A stretch of 64,000 nucleotides of DNA from PALSA-911 sp963743035 (GTDB taxonomy: Bacteria > Pseudomonadota > Alphaproteobacteria > Acetobacterales > Acetobacteraceae), in NCBI GenBank assembly GCA_963743035.1, contig CAVUOB010000015.1, positions 124,001 through 188,000 of the forward strand, read 5' to 3'. Shown here in pieces: positions 56,479-64,000 of this stretch. Each line of letters starts with the position of its first letter. Position 1 is the first letter of the stretch. Made by a program: the position numbers and the translations under genes. The notes beneath the pieces were generated by a model. The model searched no databases. It was given only the letters and a program-made list of their open reading frames with translations, and had not been told where the DNA came from.

Positions 56479-57591
56479 CTACTCGGCCGCTTTCGCCGGC
56501 GCCGCTCCGTTCTTCGCCCCCTTGTTCTTCCAGCTCTGCAGCACCGGCAGCACTTCCCTGGCGAACAGATGCAGCGAGGTCTCCGCATCCTGATAGCCGA
56601 TGCCGCCGAAGCGGAACGAGGCATTCAGCTCGAAATCGCCGATCAGTTCGCGCCTTGCCTCCAACTCGCGCAGCACGCGGTCCGGCGTGCCCCAGATCGC
56701 GGCCTTCATGAAACCTTCCACCGCGCCTTCCAGCCCGCCCTTGCGGGCGATTTCCGCCTTCTGCGCATAGGCGTCATAGCCCTTCACCGCCTTGAAGTGC
56801 TCGCCCAGCAATTCGTAGTGGTGGAAGTTGCTCTCCACGAACTTGCCCATGTGCTTGCGCGCCAGTTCCTCGGCACGATCCAGCGTCGGCGCGCAGATGC
56901 AGAAATCGGTGATCATCATCGTCGGTGCCTCGCGGCCATGATATTGCCGCTGCAGCGCCCGGTTCTGCTCGATCGCCGGCAGCCGCATCGGCCAGGGCCG
57001 GTCGGAGAACATCACCATGTGCGCGCCGAGTTTGGCGGCGCTGTTCACCGAATCCTCGCTCGACGCCACGGCATAGATGCGCCCGTCGAAGCTGCGCTCC
57101 GGCCGTGGCCGCAGCTCGATACGCGGCTGCGGATAATGCTTGCCGTTGCCTTCCATCCAGCCGCTACGCAGCGCCTCCACGATCATCGGCGCCGCTTCGT
57201 CGAACCGTTCCCGGCTTTCGTTCATGGTGCCGCGGAAGGCGCTGAACTCCCGCCGCGCCAGGCCACGGCCCATGCCGAAGCGGAACCGCCCGTTGGCCAG
57301 CATGTCCAGCACGACGGCCTGCTCGGCAACCCGCAGCGGGTCGTGCCAGGGCAGGATCACCGCGGCGGTGCCGACATCGATGTCCGGGCACTTGGCCGTC
57401 AGATAGGTCATGAGCTGAATATTATCCGGGCAGAACGAGTAATCGAAGAAATGGTGCTCGGCCGACCACAGCGCATCGAACCCGAGCCCCGGCGCCTGCA
57501 GCGCCAGGCGGATATCCTCGTCCCATACCTGCCGGTCGGAGACATTCTCCCAGCCATAGCTGGAGAAGATCATCATCAGGCCCACGTCCAT
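56479..57591 (-). CDS. LLM-class flavin-dependent oxidoreductase
   Basis: A 370-residue luciferase-like monooxygenase using reduced flavin. DALWSAEHHFFDYSFCPDN, TAAVILPWHDPLRVAEQAVV and RFRFGMGRGLARREFSAF are the characteristic barrel blocks. Such enzymes oxidise or cleave small organic molecules, aldehydes or sulfonates; the substrate is unknown. The ATG at 57591 follows GGAG. Divergent from the tartrate-dehydrogenase-like gene. Confidence 0.9.
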   Translation of the reverse strand: MDVGLMMIFSSYGWENVSDRQVWDEDIRLALQAPGLGFDALWSAEHHFFDYSFCPDNIQLMTYLTAKCPDIDVGTAAVILPWHDPLRVAEQAVVLDMLANGRFRFGMGRGLARREFSAFRGTMNESRERFDEAAPMIVEALRSGWMEGNGKHYPQPRIELRPRPERSFDGRIYAVASSEDSVNSAAKLGAHMVMFSDRPWPMRLPAIEQNRALQRQYHGREAPTMMITDFCICAPTLDRAEELARKHMGKFVESNFHHYELLGEHFKAVKGYDAYAQKAEIARKGGLEGAVEGFMKAAIWGTPDRVLRELEARRELIGDFELNASFRFGGIGYQDAETSLHLFAREVLPVLQSWKNKGAKNGAAPAKAAE

Positions 57592-57613
57592 ATCCGAACT
57601 CCGGAGTTGTTTT

Positions 57614-57631
57614 GTATACTCTCCAGTATCC
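57614..57631. promoter_or_regulatory. Operator-like dyad between divergent genes
   Basis: GTATACT-CTCC-AGTATCC, an 18-base dyad with one mismatch in the 138-base divergent spacer. GntR-like proteins use such sites; no candidate regulator is adjacent. Confidence 0.4.
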
Positions 57632-57729
57632 TGCCGCCGGCCGGCCGGCCTGGCAATCTCCCCCTTGCCATCCGGCTTGCGTCCTCCGCCGCCCAACGGC
57701 ACCTTGGCGCCATCCAAGGAGGAGCGGAC

Positions 57730-58800
57730 ATGAGCAAGACCTATCGCATCGCGGTCATCCCCGGCGACGGCATCGGCAAGGAAACCGTGCCGGAATCGCT
57801 GCGCGTGCTCGATGCCGCGTCGCGCAAATTCGGCTTCTCGCTGAAACTCGACGAGTACGACTGGTCCTGCGAGACCTACAAGAAGACCGGCGCCATGATG
57901 CCCGCGGACGGCATGGAGAAGGTCGCCGAGGCGGACAGCATCCTGCTCGGCGCCGTGGGCTTTCCCGGTGTGCCGGACCATGTCTCGCTCTGGGGCCTGC
58001 TGATCCCGCTGCGCCGCGGCTTCGACCAGTACGTGAACCTGCGCCCCTGCAAGCTGATGCCCGGCGTGCGCACGCCGCTCGCCAACCGCACCGAGGCCGA
58101 TATCGATTTCTACGTGGTGCGGGAGAATACCGAGGGCGAATACTCCTCGGTCGGCGGACGGATGTTCGAGGGCACGGACCGCGAATTCGTCAGCCAGCAA
58201 TCGGTGTTCACCCGCGTGGGCACCGACCGCATCCTGAAATTCGCCTACGAACTGGCGATGACGCGGCCGAAGAAGCACCTGACCTCGGCCACCAAATCCA
58301 ACGGCATCATCCACACCATGCCGTACTGGGACGAGCGCTTCGCCGAGATGGGCAGGAACTACCCCGAAATCCGCACCGACCAGTACCATATCGACATCCT
58401 CTGCGCGCATTTCGTGCAGCACCCGGACTGGTTCGACGTGGTGGTCGGCTCCAATTTGTTCGGCGACATCCTCTCCGATCTCGGCCCCGCGGTCGCCGGC
58501 TCGATCGGCATCGCCGCCTCCGCCAACATCAACCCCGAAGGCACCTACCCCTCGATGTTCGAGCCGGTGCACGGCTCGGCCCCGGATATCGCCGGCAAGC
58601 ATATCTGCAACCCGATCGGCCAGATCTGGTCGGCGGCGATGATGCTCGATCATCTCGGCGAAACCGCGGCGGGTGCGGCGATCGTCGGCGCGATCGAAAC
58701 GCTGCTGAAGGAAAGCGGCCCGCGCACCCGCGACATGGGCGGGCAGGCCGGCACCGCGGATGTCGGCCGGGCCCTCGCGGAAATCGTCGCCGCGGGTTGA
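57730..58800 (+). CDS. Tartrate dehydrogenase/decarboxylase-like (isopropylmalate dehydrogenase family)
   Basis: A 356-residue NAD-dependent beta-decarboxylating dehydrogenase. AVIPGDGIGKETVPESLRVL, VVRENTEGEYSSVGGRMFEG and GSNLFGDILSDLGPAVAGSI are conserved, with the metal Asp in the last. The sequence around ENTEGEYS and the length favour tartrate or D-malate dehydrogenase over LeuB. GGAG precedes the ATG. It stands near a sugar-type importer, which could supply a sugar acid, but they are separate transcripts. Confidence 0.88.
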   Translation: MSKTYRIAVIPGDGIGKETVPESLRVLDAASRKFGFSLKLDEYDWSCETYKKTGAMMPADGMEKVAEADSILLGAVGFPGVPDHVSLWGLLIPLRRGFDQYVNLRPCKLMPGVRTPLANRTEADIDFYVVRENTEGEYSSVGGRMFEGTDREFVSQQSVFTRVGTDRILKFAYELAMTRPKKHLTSATKSNGIIHTMPYWDERFAEMGRNYPEIRTDQYHIDILCAHFVQHPDWFDVVVGSNLFGDILSDLGPAVAGSIGIAASANINPEGTYPSMFEPVHGSAPDIAGKHICNPIGQIWSAAMMLDHLGETAAGAAIVGAIETLLKESGPRTRDMGGQAGTADVGRALAEIVAAG

Positions 58801-58850
58801 CAGGATAGGGCTTGCGGAGCCTGACGCCCGACCGTATTGTGAACATTCAA

Positions 58851-58867
58851 TTGCGAGTTATTCGCAA
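58851..58867. promoter_or_regulatory. Perfect dyad upstream of the small gene at 58885
   Basis: TTGCGA-GTTAT-TCGCAA, 17 bases, ending 17 bases before the start codon. It could be an operator. Confidence 0.4.
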
Positions 58868-58884
58868 CTGGGAGCAAGATCGCG

Positions 58885-59139
58885 ATGGGTCAGGTTTCGG
58901 GGCGGGACGATTTCAGCCAGATAGCCCGCAACTGCGAGCGTGCGGTGGTCACGGCGTATCGTGACCTCCGCCAGCTCGGCACCGACGACATGGCCGCCTA
59001 CACGGCCTGCACCACGCTGTACCGCATCCACCACCCCGAAGCCTCGCTGAACGAGGCGCGCCGACTGGTGGCGGAGTGGATCGACCATCACATCACCCGC
59101 GAACTGCAGGGCGCCACGCCGGGTTGCGACTGCGGCTAA
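58885..59139 (+). CDS. Small protein of unknown function
   Basis: An 84-residue soluble protein: FSQIARNCERAVVTAYRDLR, then helical AYTACTTLYRIHHPEASLNE and RLVAEWIDHHI, ending PGCDCG. No family recognised. Mostly helical with four Cys and several His. GGGAGC lies before the ATG and a dyad lies before that. Its stop is 15 bases from the convergent permease stop. Confidence 0.65.
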   Translation: MGQVSGRDDFSQIARNCERAVVTAYRDLRQLGTDDMAAYTACTTLYRIHHPEASLNEARRLVAEWIDHHITRELQGATPGCDCG

Positions 59140-59154
59140 ACCTGGGCAAACCTG

Positions 59155-59952
59155 TCACCGCTGGCGCGCGCGCAGCAATTCCAGCGCCGCGACCGTCGCC
59201 ACCGCCAACACGATCAGGATGGTCGAGATCGCGGCGATGGTCGGCTCGATCTGATCGCGCAGCGCGTTGTACATGCGGCGCGGCAGCGTCGACATCTCGC
59301 CGCCGGAAATGAAATACGACACGATGACCTCGTCGAAGGACGAGATGAACGCCAGCAGCGCGCCGGACACCACGGACAGGCGGATCTGCGGCAGCGTGAC
59401 CGACCAGAACGCGCGCAGCCACGGCGCGCCCAGGCTGCGCGCCGCGCGTTCCTGCGCCATGTCGTAGCTGCGCAGCCCGGCGCCGACGCTCAGCACCACG
59501 AAGGGCAGCGCCAGCATCGCATGCGCCAGCACCAGGCCCGGCACCGTGTTGTTCAAGCCGAGCAGCGCATAGAGGTAGAAGATGCCGATGGCGGTCAGGA
59601 TCGCCGGCACCAGCAGCGGCGCGATCACCAGCAGGCGGAACACATTGCCCCAGCGAAACCCGCCCAGATGCAGGCCGTACGCGGCGGCGACGCCTGCGGG
59701 CGTCGCCACCAGCGTCGTCAGCACCGCGATCTTCACGCTCAGCCACGCCGCGTCGCGCCATTCCACCGAGCCGAGGAAGCTCCGGTACCAGCGCAGCGAA
59801 TAGGCGCGGGGCGGGAATTCCAGGAAGGTGGAATTGGAGAACGACACGGGAATGACGATCAGCACCGGCAGCACGAGGAAACCCAGCACCAGCGCGCCGA
59901 GGGCGAACAGCCAGACGCGGCGGCCGGCGGGGACGTGATCGCTCCCGTTCAA
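59155..59952 (-). CDS. ABC permease, PotC type
   Basis: A 265-residue permease with six helices; AARSLGAPWLRAFWSVTLPQ is the EAA-like loop and VIPVSFSNSTFLEFPPRAYS fits the PotC group. It ends the four-gene importer string and begins with ATGA overlap to the PotB-type gene. Confidence 0.92.
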   Translation of the reverse strand: MNGSDHVPAGRRVWLFALGALVLGFLVLPVLIVIPVSFSNSTFLEFPPRAYSLRWYRSFLGSVEWRDAAWLSVKIAVLTTLVATPAGVAAAYGLHLGGFRWGNVFRLLVIAPLLVPAILTAIGIFYLYALLGLNNTVPGLVLAHAMLALPFVVLSVGAGLRSYDMAQERAARSLGAPWLRAFWSVTLPQIRLSVVSGALLAFISSFDEVIVSYFISGGEMSTLPRRMYNALRDQIEPTIAAISTILIVLAVATVAALELLRARQR

Positions 59953-60839
59953 TGCGGGCCGTCCCCGGTCAGCGCGCGCAGCGGCAGCAATCGGCTGGTC
60001 AGCCAGAAGATCCCCATGGTCATCGCGAACAGCACCACGCCCAGCGCGCTGGCCGCCCCCCAGTCGACATAGGTGGTCACGTTCTGCTGGATCTTCATCG
60101 ACACGGTGGTGACCCGCCCGCCGCCGAGGAATTGCGGCGTGACGTAGAAGCCCAGGCAGATCACGAACACCATCACCGTTCCCGCCGTCAGTCCGGGAAA
60201 GGTCAGCGGCAGGAAAACCCGCCAGAACGCGCGCGCCGGACTGGCGCCCAGGCTGGCGGCGGCGCGCATCATGTCGCGGTCGAGCGCGCGCATATTGGCG
60301 TAGACCGGCAGCACCAGGAACGGGATCATGATGTGCAGCATGCCGATCGCCGTGCCGGTGAAATTATGCACCAGCGCCAGCGGCTGATCGATCAGGCCCC
60401 ATTTCTCCAGCAGCGTGTTGACGATGCCGCGCCGCTGCAGCAGCACCAGCCAGGCATAGGTGCGCACCAGCAGCGCGGTCCAGAACGGCACCAGCACCAG
60501 CGTCAGGCAGATCGTCGCCGCCCGGCGCGGCAGCAGCGCGATCATGTAGGCCAGCGGGTAGCCCAGCAGCACCGCCAGCAGCGTCACCAGCAGGCTGAGT
60601 TCCAGCGTCACCTCGAAGGTCGCGAGGTAGGCGGGCTCGATGACCATGCGGGCGTAATTGGCCAGGCTGAGCCCGGTCTCGTCATAGAAGGACAGCCAGA
60701 ACAGCCAGCCGGCGGGAAGGAACAGCAGCCCGCCCAGGATCAGGAAGGCCGGGCCGGTCAGGCCCGCCAGGATCCTGCGTTCCCGCCGGGCATCCTGCTG
60801 CAGTTCCGCCACCTGCAATCCGGCTGTCTCCGTCGTCAT
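59949..60839 (-). CDS. ABC permease, PotB type
   Basis: A 296-residue permease; WLFWLSFYDETGLSLANYAR lies after helix 1 and RAAASLGASPARAFWRVFLP is the EAA loop. Overlaps the ATPase stop and the PotC-type start by 4 bases each, so the three are translated together. Confidence 0.93.
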   Translation of the reverse strand: MTTETAGLQVAELQQDARRERRILAGLTGPAFLILGGLLFLPAGWLFWLSFYDETGLSLANYARMVIEPAYLATFEVTLELSLLVTLLAVLLGYPLAYMIALLPRRAATICLTLVLVPFWTALLVRTYAWLVLLQRRGIVNTLLEKWGLIDQPLALVHNFTGTAIGMLHIMIPFLVLPVYANMRALDRDMMRAAASLGASPARAFWRVFLPLTFPGLTAGTVMVFVICLGFYVTPQFLGGGRVTTVSMKIQQNVTTYVDWGAASALGVVLFAMTMGIFWLTSRLLPLRALTGDGPH

Positions 60840-61921
60840 GGCGCCGGCACCAGCAGCGTGTCCGCTTGGTCCAGCACTAGGGCGACGGCTTCCCCGCGCG
60901 CGGGCAGGCAGGCGATGCGCGCCGCCCGCGCCGGCTCCTGCAGCGTGACGGCGCCGCCATCGGCCAGGCGCAGATCGATGCGCAGGCTGTCGCCCTGGTA
61001 GACGATGTCATCGACCACCGCGTCGATGCGGTTGCTGCGCTCGATCATGGCGCCCGGCCCGATGATGGCGAGTTTTTCCGGCCGGATGACCAGCAGGTAC
61101 CGCCCGTCCTCGCCGGGCGGGCCGGGGAGGGCGAGCGGCCGGTCCCGCCAGCGCGCCACGCCGCCGGCGACGGTCACCGGCAGGAACGTGCTGTCGCCGA
61201 TGAAATCGGCCACGAAGAAACTCGCCGGCGCCTCGTACAGCCGCCGCGGCGTGTCGATCTGCTGGATGCGCCCGCGGTCGATCACGGCGATGCGGTCCGA
61301 CAGCGTCAGCGCCTCGCGCTGATCGTGGGTGACGTAGATCACGGTCATGCCGAGACGCGCATGCAGCCGCCGCAGCTCGATCTGCATCTGCTCGCGCAGC
61401 TTCTTGTCCAACGCCGACAGCGGCTCGTCCATCAGCAGGATGCCCGGCTCGAACACGATCGCCCGGGCCAGGGCGACGCGCTGGCGCTGGCCGCCGGAAA
61501 GCTGGTCGATCCGCCGGTCCCCGAGTTCGCCAAGCTGCACCAGCTCCAGCGCGTCGCGCACGCGCCGACTTCGCTCCGCCTTCGCCATGCCGCGCAGATC
61601 GAGCGGGAAGCCGACATTCCCCGCCACATCCATATGCGGGAACAGCGCGTAGCTCTGGAACACCACGCCGAGATTGCGCCGGTGCGGCGGGGTGCGGATC
61701 ATTTCCTGCTCGCCGAAGCGCAGGCTGCCGGCATCCGGCCGGGTGAAGCCGGCCAGGATCATCAGCAGCGTTGTCTTGCCCGAGCCCGACGGCCCGAGCA
61801 GGGTCAGGAACTCGCCGCTGACGATATCAAGGTCGATCGCCTCCAGCGCCGCCGCGCGGCCATAGCGCTTGGTCAGGCCGCGTACGGTAATGGGCAGCGC
61901 GGTGCGTGGCGCGCCGGCCAT
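60836..61921 (-). CDS. ABC ATPase, PotA type
   Basis: A 361-residue ATPase. LLGPSGSGKTTLL is Walker A, LSGGQRQRVALARA the ABC signature, ILLMDEPLSALD Walker B, and VIYVTHDQREALTLSD the His switch. The C-terminal TOBE domain (from about residue 240) is typical of polyamine/spermidine-type importers. It starts 2 bases after the binding-protein stop. Confidence 0.95.
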   Translation of the reverse strand: MAGAPRTALPITVRGLTKRYGRAAALEAIDLDIVSGEFLTLLGPSGSGKTTLLMILAGFTRPDAGSLRFGEQEMIRTPPHRRNLGVVFQSYALFPHMDVAGNVGFPLDLRGMAKAERSRRVRDALELVQLGELGDRRIDQLSGGQRQRVALARAIVFEPGILLMDEPLSALDKKLREQMQIELRRLHARLGMTVIYVTHDQREALTLSDRIAVIDRGRIQQIDTPRRLYEAPASFFVADFIGDSTFLPVTVAGGVARWRDRPLALPGPPGEDGRYLLVIRPEKLAIIGPGAMIERSNRIDAVVDDIVYQGDSLRIDLRLADGGAVTLQEPARAARIACLPARGEAVALVLDQADTLLVPAP

Positions 61922-61923
61922 GC

Positions 61924-62955
61924 TCAGCGCTGCAGGAACGCGTCCATCGTCTCGGTCAGCTTGGCCAGGTTGTCGGTCCAGTAATCGAAGCTGATCACCG
62001 TCTGGCGCGCGGCGTTCCTGGGGGAGGAGTTGATGCGCTCCGCCTCCTCCGGCGTGATCTTGCCGGTCTCGAACGCCGTCGAATTGATCGGACCGTAATC
62101 GATGTATTTGGGGATGTCCGCCTGCAGCTCGGGCGATACCATCAGCGCGATCACCTTCTGCGCCAGCTCGGCGTTCTTGGCGCCTTTCGGGATCACCAGG
62201 CAGTCGGCGTTCAGTATGCCCTGGTTATAGGTGGTGGCGGCCTTGGCGCCGTCCTTGATCGCCGCCCCCGCGCGGCCGTTCCAGATCGCCACGATATCGG
62301 CCTCGCCATCCTTCAGCAGCTGCGCCGACTGCGCCCCCGAGGCCCACCAGGCGACCACGTTCGGCTTGATCTTCTCCAGGCTCTTCATCGCCCGGTCGAC
62401 ATCCAGCGGATACAGCTTGTCCGGCGCCACGCCATCGGCCATCAGCGCGATCTCCATCGTTTCGCTGGCCCCGCGCGAGAAGGACCGCGTGCCCGGGAAT
62501 TTCTTCACGTCCCAGACATCGGCCCAGCTTTGCGGCCCGTTGGCGCCGAATTTCTCGGTGTTCCAGGCGATGACGGTGGAATAATAGATCACCCCGATCC
62601 AATCCTTGTGGACCATCTTCGGGCTGATGCCGTCGGTCTTGATCACGGAATAATCGAGCGGCTCGAACAATCCTTCCACGGTGCCGCGCGCGCAACTCGC
62701 CCCGCCGAGATCGGCGACATCCCATTTGACCGCGTTGGCGCGCACCTGCGCGCGCACATCGGCCAGCCCGGTCAGCGTGTCTTCCTTGATGACGATGTTG
62801 AGTTGCTTCTGGATCGGGTCCAGCAGCGCCTTGCGCTGCGCCGCCTGATAGGCGCCGCCGAAGGAGGCGAAGGTAATGACCTGTTGGGCGGAGGCGGAGG
62901 CAGCGCACGTGAACAGCCCGGCGGCGGCGAGGCATAGGCGGAGCGCTTGACGCAT
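61924..62955 (-). CDS. ABC substrate-binding protein, PotD-like
   Basis: A 343-residue periplasmic binding protein with a signal peptide (LRLCLAAAGLFTCAASASAQ). FASFGGAYQAAQRKALLDPI and VKWDVADLGGASCARG fit the PotD/PotF group for polyamines and related cations. First gene of the operon. GGGA precedes the ATG. The 144-base gap to the divergent oxidoreductase must hold both promoters; no clear -35/-10 pair was found. Confidence 0.9.
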   Translation of the reverse strand: MRQALRLCLAAAGLFTCAASASAQQVITFASFGGAYQAAQRKALLDPIQKQLNIVIKEDTLTGLADVRAQVRANAVKWDVADLGGASCARGTVEGLFEPLDYSVIKTDGISPKMVHKDWIGVIYYSTVIAWNTEKFGANGPQSWADVWDVKKFPGTRSFSRGASETMEIALMADGVAPDKLYPLDVDRAMKSLEKIKPNVVAWWASGAQSAQLLKDGEADIVAIWNGRAGAAIKDGAKAATTYNQGILNADCLVIPKGAKNAELAQKVIALMVSPELQADIPKYIDYGPINSTAFETGKITPEEAERINSSPRNAARQTVISFDYWTDNLAKLTETMDAFLQR

Positions 62956-63099
62956 CGTTTTTCCCTTTTGACCCCTGCAGCATGACAGTATCGCCTAAGG
63001 AATCATGTCTCGGCTAGAACAAAATTGCGCCGTCCGTGAGTTAGGGGCTAGGCTTTCGCCACCGGACCAACAGGTTTTTCCGACGCAGCGAGATCGACC

Positions 63100-64000
63100 G
63101 TGCACGCAAGATTGCCGCTTCCGCCCAGCCTGTATGCCGACACCGCGCGCCCGCCGATCGACACGCCGCCGCTGGATGGCGACCGGAGCGTATCGGTCGC
63201 GGTCATCGGCGGCGGCTTCACCGGCCTGTCCACCGCGCTGCATCTGGCCGAGCAGGGCGTCGACGTGACGGTGCTGGAAGCGCAGGAGCCGGGCTGGGGC
63301 GCCTCGGGGCGCAATGGCGGGCAGGTCAATCCCGGCCTGAAGCACGATCCCGATCAGGTCGAGGCGGATTTCGGTCCGGAACTCGGCCGGCGCATGGTGG
63401 CGATGTCCTGGGGCGCGCCGGATGTCGTGTTCAACCTGATCGCCCGCCACCAGATCACCTGCGAGGCGTCGCAGACCGGCACGCTGCGGGCCGCCTACAA
63501 CCAGGCCAGCGCCACGGAAGTGCGCGCCAGCTTCGAGCAGGGCGCGCGGCGCGGCATGCCGGTGCAGTTGCTGGACGCGCCCGCGCTGCGCGCCGGCACC
63601 GGGGCGGAGCGCTATGTGGCCGCGCTGCTCGATCCCCGCGGCGGGCATCTGAACCCGCTCGGCTATGCGCGCGGCCTGGCGCAGGCGGCGGCGCAGGCAG
63701 GCGCGCGGGTGCATGGCAGTTCCCCGGCGCTGTCGGTGTCGCGCCGCAACGGCGGCTGGGCGGTGAAGACCCCCACCGGCACGCTGCAGGCGGAAAAACT
63801 GGTGCTGGCCACCAACGGCTATACGGACGGGTTATGGCACGGCCTGCGCCGGACGCTGGTGCCGGTTTATAGCGGCATCGTCGCCACCGAACCCTTGCCC
63901 GAAGATGTCGCGCGCTCGGTGATGCCGATGGGTTCGTCGGTCTACGAAATCGGCAAGGTGACCGTGTATTACCGGCTGGACCGCGGCAACCGGCTGCTGA
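63100..64000 (+). CDS. FAD-dependent oxidoreductase, PuuB-like (incomplete at window end)
   Basis: The first 300 residues of a DAO-family flavoenzyme. PLPPSLYADTA opens it as in gamma-glutamylputrescine oxidases, VAVIGGGFTGLSTALHLAEQ is the FAD-binding fold, and GWGASGRNGGQVNPGLKHD is the conserved flavin-site block. The start is probably GTG 63100, with a weak ribosome site. Together with the divergent PotABCD-type importer it suggests polyamine or amine use. It could instead be a glycine or D-amino-acid oxidase. Confidence 0.88.
   Translation, partial: MHARLPLPPSLYADTARPPIDTPPLDGDRSVSVAVIGGGFTGLSTALHLAEQGVDVTVLEAQEPGWGASGRNGGQVNPGLKHDPDQVEADFGPELGRRMVAMSWGAPDVVFNLIARHQITCEASQTGTLRAAYNQASATEVRASFEQGARRGMPVQLLDAPALRAGTGAERYVAALLDPRGGHLNPLGYARGLAQAAAQAGARVHGSSPALSVSRRNGGWAVKTPTGTLQAEKLVLATNGYTDGLWHGLRRTLVPVYSGIVATEPLPEDVARSVMPMGSSVYEIGKVTVYYRLDRGNRLL

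Overview
The window is high-GC DNA with dense genes, short spacers and many 4-base ATGA/GTGA overlaps. Several features point to an alphaproteobacterium, most likely Rhodospirillales/Acetobacteraceae: the ligase-associated repair cluster, the gyrA-coaD-peptidylprolyl isomerase order, a GyrA with Ala at the quinolone position, the polyprenyl synthase/DUF2007/methyltransferase neighbourhood, and TTG/GTG starts. The family placement is inference. No phage, plasmid or CRISPR was seen; the one clear mobile element is an IS4-family insertion.

Layout. 1-7.4 kb: a DNA-repair block. On the minus strand an Lhr-type helicase, a PdeM-like phosphoesterase, a photolyase and the start of a second phosphoesterase are joined by overlaps; divergently, an exonuclease and an ATP-dependent DNA ligase. 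7.5-12.1 kb: HpcH/HpaI aldolase, 2-keto-4-pentenoate hydratase, then a LysR regulator divergent from DoxX / NAD(P)-binding protein / LigB-type dioxygenase. 12.3-19.2 kb: an RND efflux operon (MexA/MexB/OprM type) with a divergent TetR regulator and a tandem operator over the mexA promoter. 19.2-25.4 kb: alpha/beta hydrolase, sterol-desaturase-like hydroxylase, YceI + cytochrome b561 + a periplasmic protein, PLP aminotransferase. 25.6-30.4 kb: gyrA-coaD-cyclophilin, tRNA-Lys(UUU), CYTH protein. 30.4-36 kb: accessory genes (lipoprotein, a Cys-rich two-gene pair, two MFS transporters). 36-39 kb: a CPA1 Na+/H+ antiporter split by an IS4-family element with an 11-bp target duplication. 39.3-47 kb: nrdB, two small paralogous proteins, a bipartite hairpin repeat, tRNA methyltransferase, DUF2007, polyprenyl synthase, YcjX/YcjF, CBS protein. 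47.2-51 kb: class III aminotransferase, glutamate-synthase-like FMN protein, pyrE. 51.2-56.4 kb: a sugar-type ABC importer with one binding protein and two successive permease pairs but no ATPase. 56.5-64 kb: flavin monooxygenase, tartrate-dehydrogenase-like enzyme, and a PotABCD-type importer divergent from a PuuB-like oxidoreductase that runs off the window.

Reading frames are broken by single-base indels in the photolyase, exonuclease, ligase, oprM, mexB (about eleven), gyrA and one ABC permease. Protein sequence stays family-like on both sides of each break, and gyrA is essential, so most are probably sequence errors rather than decay. Gene spans below are given as if the frame were repaired. 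Frames after 28 kb are clean except near 52.79 kb.
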